NCBI GenBank assembly: GCA_040902885.1 | Contig: JBBDWK010000052.1 | Location: 62,001 to 126,000, forward strand | Source of the DNA: JBBDWK01 sp040902885 | GTDB taxonomy: Bacteria; Acidobacteriota; Terriglobia; Bryobacterales; Bryobacteraceae | DNA: 64,000 nucleotides | Direction: 5' to 3' | Shown here: positions 23,541-31,800 of the stretch, in pieces | Numbering within the stretch: the first letter of the stretch is position 1 | Layout of the letters: each line of letters begins with the position of its first letter | Notes under the pieces: generated by a model | Told to the model about the DNA's origin: nothing | The model's input: the letters and a program-made list of their open reading frames with translations, nothing else | Database searches by the model: none | Translations under genes and position numbers: made by a program

Positions 23541-25777
23541 AGCGGTGCTGCGTTTGCCTCCTCCTGCTTACCGGAATAGTGAGCGGGCGGGAGTTCGAGT
23601 TCGGACTGGATATCGGTGGGATCCTGACCCGCAAAGGCTGCAACGGCGCGAACTGTCACGGCGGCGTGAAAGGACGCGGCGGATTGAAGTTTTCGGCGGG
23701 AGCGCTGCACCCGAAGGACGACTACGAGTGGATCGTCAAGGGCGGGGCCTACCAGGTGCTCACGGACGAGGTGAAAGGCGAGCGCGTGCCGCGCATCGAT
23801 ACGAAAGAGCCGGCCCAGAGCCTTCTGCTGCTGAAAGCAACCGGCAGCGTGCCGCACGGGGGCGGGCAGCGGTTCCCCAAAGACTCGCCCGAATACGAGA
23901 CGATTCTCAAGTGGATTCGCGACGGGGCGCCCTTCGGCCCGGAAGACAACCGCGAGAACCGCGTCGTGCGTCTCGAAGTGCTTCCCAGGATCGTGACGCT
24001 CGAGCACGCCGGCCGGCGCAAGCTGACCGTCACCGCGCACCTCGCCGACGGCCGGAGCGAGGATTTCACCCATCAAGCGCTCTACGTCGCCAACGACAAA
24101 GAGATCGCCAGCGTGGATGAGAGCGGCGTGGTGCGTGCCGGCAGGCTGGGCGAGACGGCGGTGCTGGTGCGCGCGGCCGGCCACGCGGCCAGCGCCACAA
24201 TCGGAGTGATCGGCGATGCCGCCGCCAGCTATCCCGAGACGCCGCGTTTCAACTTCATCGACGATTTCGTGTTCGAAAAACTGCGGCGCTTCCGGCTGGC
24301 GCCATCCGGGCTGTCGAACGACAACGAGTTCGTGCGGCGCCTCTGCCTGGACCTGACCGGCATGTTGCCGCCTCCGGAGCGGGTGCGCGAGTTTGTGGAG
24401 AGCAAGGACCCAAAGAAGCGCGAGAAGCTGATCGACACCCTGATCGGCTCGCCAGAGTTCGTCGATTACTGGACCTTCCGCTTCGACGACGTATTTCGCG
24501 TGTCCGTCTTCTCCAACGGTATCAATCCGAAATGGAGCCAGATGTACGGGGAGTGGGTTCGCGAGAGCATCGCGCGAAACAAACCCTACGACCGGATGGC
24601 GCGCGAGCGGCTGGCGGCACAGGGCTATGACGGCCCTTCGCGGCACTACCTGCCATATGATGTAGTAGGCCCGCCTGGCGAGACCATGGCCGAGGAGGTG
24701 CGCGTCTTCTTCGGCAGGCGCCTGGACTGCGCGCAATGCCACAATCACCCCTACGAGACCTGGAGCCAGGACCAGTTCTGGGGGCTCGCGGCGTTCTTCG
24801 GGCGCGTTTTCAAGATGGGCGATACCGGCGCCGAGTATGTGATCTTCGACCATCCACTCGATGAGGAGATGGGCAACGGGGACGTCAACGGCAGCCTCAA
24901 GATGGTTCACCCGCGCAGCAAAGCGGAGCTGAAGCCGACCCTCCTGGACGGCAGAGTGGTGAAGCCCTCGTCGCGCGAGAATCCGCGCAAAGAGTTGGCC
25001 GAGTGGATGGTGACGCATCCGTTCTTCGCCGAGGCCGCGGCAAACCGCATGTGGAGTTACTTCTTCGGCCGGGGGATCGTGGACCCGGTGGACGACTTTC
25101 GCTCGACCAATCCGCCCACCCACCCGGAGCTGTTGGAACGGCTTGCGCAGGAGTTCCGGACGCACAACCACGACCTGCGCCACCTGATCCGGACCATTGT
25201 TCTTTCGCGAACCTACCAGTTATCCGGCGTGCCCAACGCGGGCAACCGGGAAGACCGGACTAATTATTCCCACTCGCTGCCCCGGCCGCTGGATGCGGAG
25301 GTGCTTCTGGACGCCGTCGCCGACGTGACCGGCGTTCCCGAAGTCTTCACAACGGGCATCGCAAATACCGAGAAGGCGGCCGGGCAGGCTCCCCTGGGCA
25401 CTCGTGCAATCACCCTGCGGGAGCCGGATCTTTTCTTTTCGCGTTTTCTGGAGTTGTACGGCCGGCCGAACCGGCTCACGCTGCCGGAGCGCAACGGGCA
25501 AGCCAATCTGGGACAGGCGCTGCACATGTTGGCGGGGCCGGTCTATAACGAGAAGCTGAGCGCGCCGGAAGGCCGGCTGCAAAGGCTGATTCAGGCGGGC
25601 AAGAGCGACAGTGAAATCATTCGGGAGTTCTATCTCGCAGCATTTGCAAGGTTGCCCGACGCGGACGAAATAGGCGAAATTCAGAAGTTGATCGCCGCGC
25701 GGGGAGACCGCGTGGAGGCTTTGAAGGATTTTGTCTGGTCGGTGTTGTGCTCGAGGGAGTTCGCCGAGAACCACTGA
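23537..25777 (+). CDS. DUF1549/DUF1553 (PSD1) cytochrome-like protein
   Basis: The 746-residue exported protein begins with a signal peptide, then a haem-like CNGANCH motif with four residues between the cysteines, as in the PSC1-type domain, then a Big_2/Ig-like domain (LTVTAHLADGRSEDFTHQA), DUF1549 (RRLCLDLTGMLPPPERV, and DCAQCHNHPYETW with a regular CXXCH) and DUF1553 (NRMWSYFFGRGIVDPVDDFR; VLSRTYQLSG). The order and length match full PSD1 proteins. It is assumed to be a periplasmic redox protein, function unknown. It overlaps the preceding gene by four bases and pairs with the DUF1501 gene downstream. Confidence 0.94.
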   Translation: MKRCCVCLLLLTGIVSGREFEFGLDIGGILTRKGCNGANCHGGVKGRGGLKFSAGALHPKDDYEWIVKGGAYQVLTDEVKGERVPRIDTKEPAQSLLLLKATGSVPHGGGQRFPKDSPEYETILKWIRDGAPFGPEDNRENRVVRLEVLPRIVTLEHAGRRKLTVTAHLADGRSEDFTHQALYVANDKEIASVDESGVVRAGRLGETAVLVRAAGHAASATIGVIGDAAASYPETPRFNFIDDFVFEKLRRFRLAPSGLSNDNEFVRRLCLDLTGMLPPPERVREFVESKDPKKREKLIDTLIGSPEFVDYWTFRFDDVFRVSVFSNGINPKWSQMYGEWVRESIARNKPYDRMARERLAAQGYDGPSRHYLPYDVVGPPGETMAEEVRVFFGRRLDCAQCHNHPYETWSQDQFWGLAAFFGRVFKMGDTGAEYVIFDHPLDEEMGNGDVNGSLKMVHPRSKAELKPTLLDGRVVKPSSRENPRKELAEWMVTHPFFAEAAANRMWSYFFGRGIVDPVDDFRSTNPPTHPELLERLAQEFRTHNHDLRHLIRTIVLSRTYQLSGVPNAGNREDRTNYSHSLPRPLDAEVLLDAVADVTGVPEVFTTGIANTEKAAGQAPLGTRAITLREPDLFFSRFLELYGRPNRLTLPERNGQANLGQALHMLAGPVYNEKLSAPEGRLQRLIQAGKSDSEIIREFYLAAFARLPDADEIGEIQKLIAARGDRVEALKDFVWSVLCSREFAENH

Positions 25778-25783
25778 TGAAAA

Positions 25784-25848
25784 CCGCTTGCTTACGCGCG
25801 CGGTTCGGTGCTGTCCCTGTGCACTGAACCGCGCGCGTAAGCAAGCGG
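25784..25848. repeat. Perfect 23-bp inverted repeat (REP-like hairpin)
   Basis: The arms 25784-25806 and 25826-25848 (right arm begins GAACCGCGCGCGTAAGCAAG) are exactly complementary and separated by 19 bases. No T-run follows, so it is not a normal intrinsic terminator. A related degenerate copy lies at 35476-35553. It sits between the PSD1 and DUF1501 genes and would form a strong mRNA hairpin. Confidence 0.9.
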
Positions 25849-25867
25849 ACTTGAAAGGAGGCATGCG

Positions 25868-27184
25868 ATGACAGGTTGCTTGAATTTGACGAGGGAGCAA
25901 GCGTCCCGGCGCGATTTTCTCAAGGTGGGCTCGCTCGGGTTCCTCGGAATTCATCTCGAGCAGCATCTCCGCGCAGCCACTGCTCAGCCGGCGAAGGGCA
26001 AGGCGCAGGCGTGCATTCTGCTGTGGCTGGAGGGCGGCCCGAGCCAGATGGATACCTGGGACCCGAAGCCAAACTCCGCCTTCAAGGCCATCTCGACCAA
26101 CGTGCCGGGCATTCAGATTTCGGAACTGCTGCCGCAGGTTGCGAGAAGAATGGACAAGCTGGCGATCGTGCGCTCCATGCACACTAAAGGCACGGATCAC
26201 CCGCAGGGCACGCATTACGCGATCACCGGACACGAAGTGAATCCGGCCATGGATTTCCCCAGCATCGGGGCGGTTCTCTCGAAGGAGACGGGCCAGCGCA
26301 ACGGCATGCCTGCGCACGTGCTCGTGCCGCAGTGGGAGCGGAGCCGCCAGTATGAAGAGTATTTCCGATCTGGCTTCCTCGGTCCCGATTACGATCCCAT
26401 GTGCGTCCCGGACCCCAGCCGTAAGGATTTCCGGGTGGCGGATCTGAGCTTGCCGAAGTCCGTCTCCGAGCAAGCGGTGCATAGCCGGCAGTCGTTCCTG
26501 AGTGCGGTCGACCGGCGCTACCGGAGCCTGTATCAAGGCGCGGAGCACGCCAACATGGAAGGCTTCACGGCACAGGCCTGGAAGATGCTCTTGAACCCGA
26601 AGGTACGTGAGGCGTTCGATCTCGGCAAGGAACCGGAGAAGCTGCGCGACCGCTACGGCCGCGATGCCATCGGACAGAGCGCAGTGCTTGCCCGTCGTTT
26701 GGTGGAATCGGGCACGCGCTTCGTGACCGCGGCCGGCTACCACGGCAACTCGTGGGACACTCACGCCAAAAACGACGAGGGGCACCGCGACCGCTTGTGT
26801 CCGACACTCGACCGCACGCTATCCGCCCTGCTCGACGATCTGAGCGAGCGCGGCATGCTGGATTCCACGGTCGTTCTGGCGATGGGCGAATTCGGACGCA
26901 CGCCATTCGTGAATCCCGACCTGGGCCGCGATCACTGGCCGACGTGCTGGTCGCTGGTTCTCGGCGGAGGCGGAATCAAGGGCGGGCAGGTGGTCGGATC
27001 GAGCGACGAAAACGGAGCCAACCCAACCAGCAGCGTCACCAGCATGGGCGACGTGTTCGCCACAATATACAAAGCCTTCGGTATCGACTGGACGAAGGAA
27101 TACGACACGCCCATCGGGCGGCCAATCAAGATCGCGAACTCCCTCGAAGACAAAACCGGTGAGCCGATTCGGGAACTTCTGTGA
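25868..27184 (+). CDS. DUF1501 domain-containing protein
   Basis: The 438-residue product has a Tat-like leader (SRRDFLKVGSLGFLGIHL), then the DUF1501 markers ILLWLEGGPSQMDTWDPKP, MHTKGTDHPQGTHYAITGH, VLAMGEFGRTPFVNPDLGRDHWP. DUF1501 resembles sulfatase/alkaline-phosphatase-like folds and almost always pairs with a DUF1549/DUF1553 gene, as here. The start ATG at 25868 follows GAAAGGAGGC, a strong ribosome-binding site after the hairpin. The stop overlaps the GTG of the MFS gene. Biochemical role unknown. Confidence 0.95.
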   Translation: MTGCLNLTREQASRRDFLKVGSLGFLGIHLEQHLRAATAQPAKGKAQACILLWLEGGPSQMDTWDPKPNSAFKAISTNVPGIQISELLPQVARRMDKLAIVRSMHTKGTDHPQGTHYAITGHEVNPAMDFPSIGAVLSKETGQRNGMPAHVLVPQWERSRQYEEYFRSGFLGPDYDPMCVPDPSRKDFRVADLSLPKSVSEQAVHSRQSFLSAVDRRYRSLYQGAEHANMEGFTAQAWKMLLNPKVREAFDLGKEPEKLRDRYGRDAIGQSAVLARRLVESGTRFVTAAGYHGNSWDTHAKNDEGHRDRLCPTLDRTLSALLDDLSERGMLDSTVVLAMGEFGRTPFVNPDLGRDHWPTCWSLVLGGGGIKGGQVVGSSDENGANPTSSVTSMGDVFATIYKAFGIDWTKEYDTPIGRPIKIANSLEDKTGEPIRELL

Positions 27185-28452
27185 CGCCGGCCGCCACGCC
27201 GGCGCTGCGGCGGAAGCCGGCATTCCTCCGGCCGGAGTGGACGCTTATCGCTTTCCTGTGGGTCTGCTACGTTCTGAATCACGCGGACCGGCAGGTAGTC
27301 TACACGCTGTTTCCCGCACTCCAGCGGGAATTCGCATACAGCGACACCGTGCTTGGCCTCACTGGCGCGCTCTTTCTCTGGGTTTATGGACTGTGTTCGC
27401 CAATCTCCGGCATCCTGGGCGACCGCTGGTCCAAGACTGGCCTCGTGGCGGGCAGCCTCGCGGTGTGGAGCACCTTCACGGTTCTTTCGGGGCTTTCTCC
27501 GAACGGAACGTTTCTGCTCGTATGCCGCGGACTGCTGGGGGTATCGGAATCGTTGTTTATGCCCGCCGCGTACGCGCTGATGGCGAATGCGCACGGGCCG
27601 GAGACGCGATCCAAAGCAGTGGCCATTTTCGCGACCAGCCAGATGTTCGGCGTAGCCTTGGGCGGAACGCTCAGCGGCTACATCGCCGAGCATTTCAACT
27701 GGCGCGTCTCGTTCTGGCTTCTGGGCGCGGCGGGACTCCTCTTCGCGATTCCGCTCGTCCGATTTTTCCGCACTATTCCCGATTCGTTCCGGCAGGGCAC
27801 GAACCCTTCTAAAGAACGGGCGAATTTCACGAGCTTCCTGGCGTTGATGCGCATTCCGTCTCTGCGGATCGTCACCCTGTTTGCGGCCTTTGCGACGTTC
27901 GGGCTGTATCTGGTCTACACCTGGCTGCCCACGTTTCTGTACGACAAGTTTTCGCTGGGGCTCGCCCGCGCCGGGTTTGAAGCGAGCGTATATCCGCAGA
28001 TCGGCACCTTGAGCGGGCTGATGGTGGGCGGCGCGCTCGCCGACCGCTGCTACCGGCGCACGAAGGCCTCGCGGTTCTGGGTGGTTCTTGCTGCATTCTT
28101 CGTCGGCGGCCCTTGCATCTATCTGCTGGGCAGCGGCGCTACCCTCGATGCGACCCGGATTGCCGCCATAGCATTCGGCTTCTTCTCCGGTTTCATTACC
28201 GCGAATCAAGCGGCCGCCGCCTTCGACGTGGTGCCCTCATCGCTGCGCGCATCCACGGTAGGACTTCTCAACCTTGTGGGCGCGAGCATCTCCGGCTTCG
28301 CTCCGTTCCTGGGCGGCATGGCCCGGCGCACGATCGGAGTAGACCGGTTGATGACCTTCACCAGTGTTCTTTACCTGTTCACCGGAGGGCTGGTGCTGTA
28401 CGCGATCCTGCGCCACTTCCACCGCGATCACCGCAAGGCTCAGGAGCGATAG
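27181..28452 (+). CDS. MFS transporter
   Basis: The 423-residue protein has about 12 hydrophobic segments, with the MFS motif-A-like loop GDRWSKTG (about residues 82-89) after TM2 and a repeat of it (GALADRCYRR) after the middle loop. The early WVCYVLNHADRQVVYTLFP segment is typical of the anion:cation symporter/ACS and related organic-acid carriers. Start is a GTG overlapping the DUF1501 stop (GTGA), so it is translationally coupled to that operon. It may import the carboxylate or sugar acid handled nearby. Its 3' end overlaps the creatininase gene convergently by 13 bases. Confidence 0.9.
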   Translation: MTPAATPALRRKPAFLRPEWTLIAFLWVCYVLNHADRQVVYTLFPALQREFAYSDTVLGLTGALFLWVYGLCSPISGILGDRWSKTGLVAGSLAVWSTFTVLSGLSPNGTFLLVCRGLLGVSESLFMPAAYALMANAHGPETRSKAVAIFATSQMFGVALGGTLSGYIAEHFNWRVSFWLLGAAGLLFAIPLVRFFRTIPDSFRQGTNPSKERANFTSFLALMRIPSLRIVTLFAAFATFGLYLVYTWLPTFLYDKFSLGLARAGFEASVYPQIGTLSGLMVGGALADRCYRRTKASRFWVVLAAFFVGGPCIYLLGSGATLDATRIAAIAFGFFSGFITANQAAAAFDVVPSSLRASTVGLLNLVGASISGFAPFLGGMARRTIGVDRLMTFTSVLYLFTGGLVLYAILRHFHRDHRKAQER

Positions 28453-29189
28453 AAATCCACGAACGCCCGTGCCAGCGCCGCGACAATCGTCCCCCGAAAT
28501 TGCGTTCCTTTCTCGGCCGTGGCGCGATCCGGGCTGTCCGTGTAGCCGTCGATCTCGCGCCAGAAGCCGTGACGCTCGTGCCGATAAGCGGACTGCGAGC
28601 CGCGCGGATCGCTGTCCACGGGGTTGTCCCGATGGGGACGGCTTTCCGGAACCAGTTCGGGCCGCAGCGAGAGCATCATGGAGGTTTCAAAATCGCCAGC
28701 GTGTCCCGGCAGGCGGCGGCCGCGATGTGCCTCGGCCTCGATCAGCGCATCCCAGGCAATCGCCCAATAGGAGCCAGCGGCTATCCGGGCGGGCTGTTTC
28801 AGGGCCACGTCGCGCGCCGCAAGCTGGGCCAGTTCGTGGTTGCCGCCGTGACCGTTCAGCAGAAAGATTTTTGTGAAGCCGTCGGTGACCAGGGATTCGA
28901 CCAGCTCGCGCAGCACCCGATAGTAGGTTTCCGTGCTCAGCGAAAGCGTGCCGCCGAAGATGAAGTGATGGTCCGAAGAGCCGAAGGGAAGCGCGGGCGT
29001 TACTATGATGGGAATTTGCGCGGAGGCCTGCCCGGCTGCTTCGCGGGCGAGCGACTCGACGGTGAAGTAGTCGGTGCCTGTCGGCAGATGAGGACCGTGC
29101 TGCTCGGTCGCGCCCAACGGGAGAACCGCCAGTGAGTCGGGCGCCGCCGCGCGCAGTCCTTCGCGGTTCATCTCAGCAAAGAGTTTCAT
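28440..29189 (-). CDS. Creatininase family amidohydrolase
   Basis: The protein has the creatininase-family metal site: LPLGATEQHGPHLPTGTD (Glu, His, Asp), the FGSSDHH loop, LLNGHGGN, and AGDFETSMML with the last Glu ligand. Members hydrolyse cyclic or acyclic amides (creatinine, formamides such as the FAPy intermediate of riboflavin pathways). I start at the ATG at 29189; an ATG at 29204 adds five residues. The start lies only 28 bases from the divergent dimethylformamidase-like gene, so the two may share control and both act on amides. Confidence 0.9.
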   Translation of the reverse strand: MKLFAEMNREGLRAAAPDSLAVLPLGATEQHGPHLPTGTDYFTVESLAREAAGQASAQIPIIVTPALPFGSSDHHFIFGGTLSLSTETYYRVLRELVESLVTDGFTKIFLLNGHGGNHELAQLAARDVALKQPARIAAGSYWAIAWDALIEAEAHRGRRLPGHAGDFETSMMLSLRPELVPESRPHRDNPVDSDPRGSQSAYRHERHGFWREIDGYTDSPDRATAEKGTQFRGTIVAALARAFVDFYRS

Positions 29190-29198
29190 CGTGAAAAT

Positions 29199-29212
29199 TT
29201 CCAATATACTGC
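29199..29212. promoter_or_regulatory. Possible operator sharing the iclR-promoter core
   Basis: The divergent gap between creatininase and the dimethylformamidase-like gene contains TTCCAATATACTGC. Its CAATATACTG core (29203-29212 region) is identical to the reverse strand of the candidate IclR operator at 16376-16385. Two occurrences only, so this is weak. Confidence 0.25.
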
Positions 29213-29217
29213 ACCAA

Positions 29218-30834
29218 ATGAAAATACTGGCATACGTGAGCGACGAGATGTACGTCGCGCTGCCCGACGTTGTGGGAGAGTTCGAGCCCGTGACGGCGGG
29301 CGAAGCAGCGGTCCTGCGGTCTTCGCCGCGCGGAATCTTTTATGGAGATCTGCCGGCGGGCCTGTATCGCGTGACGCTGGCCAAAGCGGGCTTCGGCTCG
29401 AAGACCTCGACTGTTGAGTTGGGCGGAGCGCTCCCCGTCCAGTTCCGGTTATTAGCGGACGGGCTGCTGGGGTACATGTGGCCTAAGTGGGTCCGCGGCG
29501 GCGAGACCGCCGAGTACCGCGTCCACGCCGTGGAGCAGTACCAGCTCACGCTCTGGCGCTACGGGCTGAAGAAAGAGTTCGTGCGGATGATCGGGTGGAT
29601 GGACGAGCACGGGCCGCAGGCCAACCGCCAGGTGCTGCCGGACGGAGACTTCACCCAGACCGGAGCTTGCTGGAACACCGATGGCTATGCATCGCCGCCG
29701 GTGATCGCCGCGCCGGAAAGGTCCGGTCTGTACTATCTCCGCGCGCGGACGCAATCGGGAAATTGGTTCTCGTTTCCATGGGTGGTTGCTCCGGCGCGCC
29801 CCGCAGCGAAGATTGCGGTGCTCGCGTCCACCAACACCTGGAATGCGTATAACAGCTTCGGCGGGCGCAGCAATTACATCAATGCGGATCATCTTCCCGA
29901 GCGTCCGGTGGTGAACGCCCGTCAGGATTTGGACCGTTACCAGAAGCCGTCCCTGTTCGGGACCTGGAAGCCCAAGGACGAAGAATATCAGCCGTTGTCG
30001 TTCGACCGGCCCGAGCCGAACAACCACATGTTCGACGATCCGGAAGCGGCCGATCCGGTGCAGGGCCGCGTGCAGTGCGGGCAGGCTCCCGGCGAGTGGC
30101 GCTTGTACGCGTGGCTGGAACGCGAGGGCTTCGATTACGACCTCTATGCGGAAGCGCAGCTTCACGATGGCATCCTTCCATTGGACGCCTACGCCGTGCT
30201 CATCCTTGCGGTGCATCCCGAATATTGGAGCCGCGAGATGTATTTCGCCGTGAAGCGCTGGGTCTTCGAGCGCGGCGGACGGCTGATGTATCTGGGAGGC
30301 AATGGTCTGAACTGCGAGGTGACGCTGTCGCCGGATGGACGGATGCGCTGCCTGAGTCACCTGAACAGCCTGCATGGAGAACTTGGCGGGCACTCGGAGG
30401 ACGGCATGGTGGAGTACGAAAGCCGCATGCACCGCACGCTCGAGTCGGAGGCCAACCTGCTCGGGGTGGTTTGCAGCGCACCCGGCCTGATGACGGCCGC
30501 GCCTTACAGGGTGGTGAATGCGTCGCACTGGGTATTCGAAGGCGCCGGCCTGCGCGATGGCGACCTTTTCGGCGAGCACACGATGCACGAGCGCGTGCCG
30601 GGCGGCGCATCGGGCCACGAGACAGACAAGAGGAGCGCGTCTTCTCCGCCGGACACCCTGCTGCTGGCAAAGGGCACGAACGCCGAGGACGGCGGCGCCG
30701 AAATTGTCTACCACGAGCCTCACGGCGGGGCCGCGGTCTTTTCGGTAGGATCCATTACCTGGGTCGCGGCGCTTTTCACCGATGACCGCGTTTCGAGGAT
30801 TACGCGCAATGTCCTGAAGCGGTTTCTTCCGTAG
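29218..30834 (+). CDS. N,N-dimethylformamidase large-subunit-like protein
   Basis: The product resembles the C-terminal part of dimethylformamidase large subunits: an N-terminal beta domain, then a class-I-glutaminase-like core with IAVLASTNTWNAYNSFGGRSNY, the central YDLYAEAQLHDG, and VLILAVHPEYWSREMYFAVKRW leading to GGRLMYLGGNGL (motifs quoted in parts). The mononuclear iron site of DMFase cannot be verified by eye. I begin at the ATG at 29218 (MKILAYVSDEMY); a start at 29191 would overlap nothing useful. Divergent from the creatininase, suggesting an amide-degrading function. Confidence 0.8.
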   Translation: MKILAYVSDEMYVALPDVVGEFEPVTAGEAAVLRSSPRGIFYGDLPAGLYRVTLAKAGFGSKTSTVELGGALPVQFRLLADGLLGYMWPKWVRGGETAEYRVHAVEQYQLTLWRYGLKKEFVRMIGWMDEHGPQANRQVLPDGDFTQTGACWNTDGYASPPVIAAPERSGLYYLRARTQSGNWFSFPWVVAPARPAAKIAVLASTNTWNAYNSFGGRSNYINADHLPERPVVNARQDLDRYQKPSLFGTWKPKDEEYQPLSFDRPEPNNHMFDDPEAADPVQGRVQCGQAPGEWRLYAWLEREGFDYDLYAEAQLHDGILPLDAYAVLILAVHPEYWSREMYFAVKRWVFERGGRLMYLGGNGLNCEVTLSPDGRMRCLSHLNSLHGELGGHSEDGMVEYESRMHRTLESEANLLGVVCSAPGLMTAAPYRVVNASHWVFEGAGLRDGDLFGEHTMHERVPGGASGHETDKRSASSPPDTLLLAKGTNAEDGGAEIVYHEPHGGAAVFSVGSITWVAALFTDDRVSRITRNVLKRFLP

Positions 30835-30840
30835 AACGGG

Positions 30841-31743
30841 TCAGCGTTCCCTCGTTCCCGTCCCAGGCCGCAGATTGGTGAACGTCTTCAGCGCGTTGAA
30901 CCAGAACGGCGCACCCAGACTGAGAAGCATCGCGGTTACCAGAATGCCGGGTATCTCTTGGGACTCGTAACCCCACTTGTAAGGAGATGGAAGAAGCTGG
31001 AGGCCGGACTGCTCGAGAATCCCTCTGACGGTTTCCACCTCCTTCGCCAACCGCGCCGTCTCCGGGCTCGCTTCGCCCAATGTCCGCGTCGCACTGCTGA
31101 GCATGAGGTCCGTGCTCGCCGCCAGTCTCCCGCGAAGCTCCGCATTGCCGGAAAGCTGGGAGAGCAGCCGGAAGCAATCCAGGTGCGCGGCGAACGCGAG
31201 CAGAATCGAGAAGGCCACGGTCCAGAGGCGCATATGCAGCGCGAACCGGCGGGAAACCCGGTCCATGGTGGAGGAGAACCAGGTCCGCAAACCGGTCTCG
31301 AGCGCCTCGCCCAGAGTGGCTGCGCTGGGCGGCGGGGATGCCAGCGGCGCTACCGTGGTTCCTCCGGAGCCCGCCCCCGCCGCGGCTGCCATGGCCGCAG
31401 GGTGCGGAACCTCGTGCAGAATGGCGATCAACTCCTCCAGGCGTATGGCGGAGGCGGGCTGCCACCGCTCGACCAGCCAGCCGATCAACGGCACTCTGGC
31501 GAACCCCGAAAAGGCGGAATGCGAGATGATCGGGTGGGTCAGCACCTGCCTGGTCAGTTCATCCGCCTTCGTCGCGAGGCGCGGGTCCAGGGCGGCCATC
31601 AATGTCCTGACGCCCCAGACCAAATTCGCGCCGCGGGCGTTAGCCAGCGCGGAGAACATTTGGGTCAGGATGGTGACCAGGAGGCTAACCCCCAGCATGA
31701 CCACGGCGAATGCGAGCAGCGTATCCAGATGCGGGAATGACAT
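30841..31743 (-). CDS. Membrane protein of unknown function
   Basis: The 300-residue protein has an N-terminal transmembrane segment (LLAFAVVMLGVSLLVTILTQMF), a central one (LWTVAFSILLAFAAHLDCF) and a C-terminal one (GILVTAMLLSLGAPFWFNAL) followed by LKTFTNLRPG. The GAPFWF...NLR ending is a recurrent signature of an uncharacterised bacterial membrane family that I recognise but cannot name. The middle is an Ala/Pro-rich soluble loop. AAGGA seven bases before the ATG at 31743 supports the start. It is convergent with the DMFase-like gene, six bases apart. Confidence 0.75.
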   Translation of the reverse strand: MSFPHLDTLLAFAVVMLGVSLLVTILTQMFSALANARGANLVWGVRTLMAALDPRLATKADELTRQVLTHPIISHSAFSGFARVPLIGWLVERWQPASAIRLEELIAILHEVPHPAAMAAAAGAGSGGTTVAPLASPPPSAATLGEALETGLRTWFSSTMDRVSRRFALHMRLWTVAFSILLAFAAHLDCFRLLSQLSGNAELRGRLAASTDLMLSSATRTLGEASPETARLAKEVETVRGILEQSGLQLLPSPYKWGYESQEIPGILVTAMLLSLGAPFWFNALKTFTNLRPGTGTRER

Positions 31744-31800
31744 ATGAGATCCTTTGGCGCTCGGAAGGAGGCTATCACGCCGCTCGAAAACTTTCCAGTG

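Noticed and set aside
23069..25183. 704-codon open frame antisense to the PPC-like and PSD1 genes
   Set aside because: It is a shadow of GC-rich codons: the sense genes carry family motifs throughout, whereas the antisense product has none and no plausible start.
25784..25848. Intrinsic terminator
   Set aside because: The perfect hairpin has no T-run and is followed by a strong ribosome-binding site for the next operon gene, so a REP-like element is more likely.
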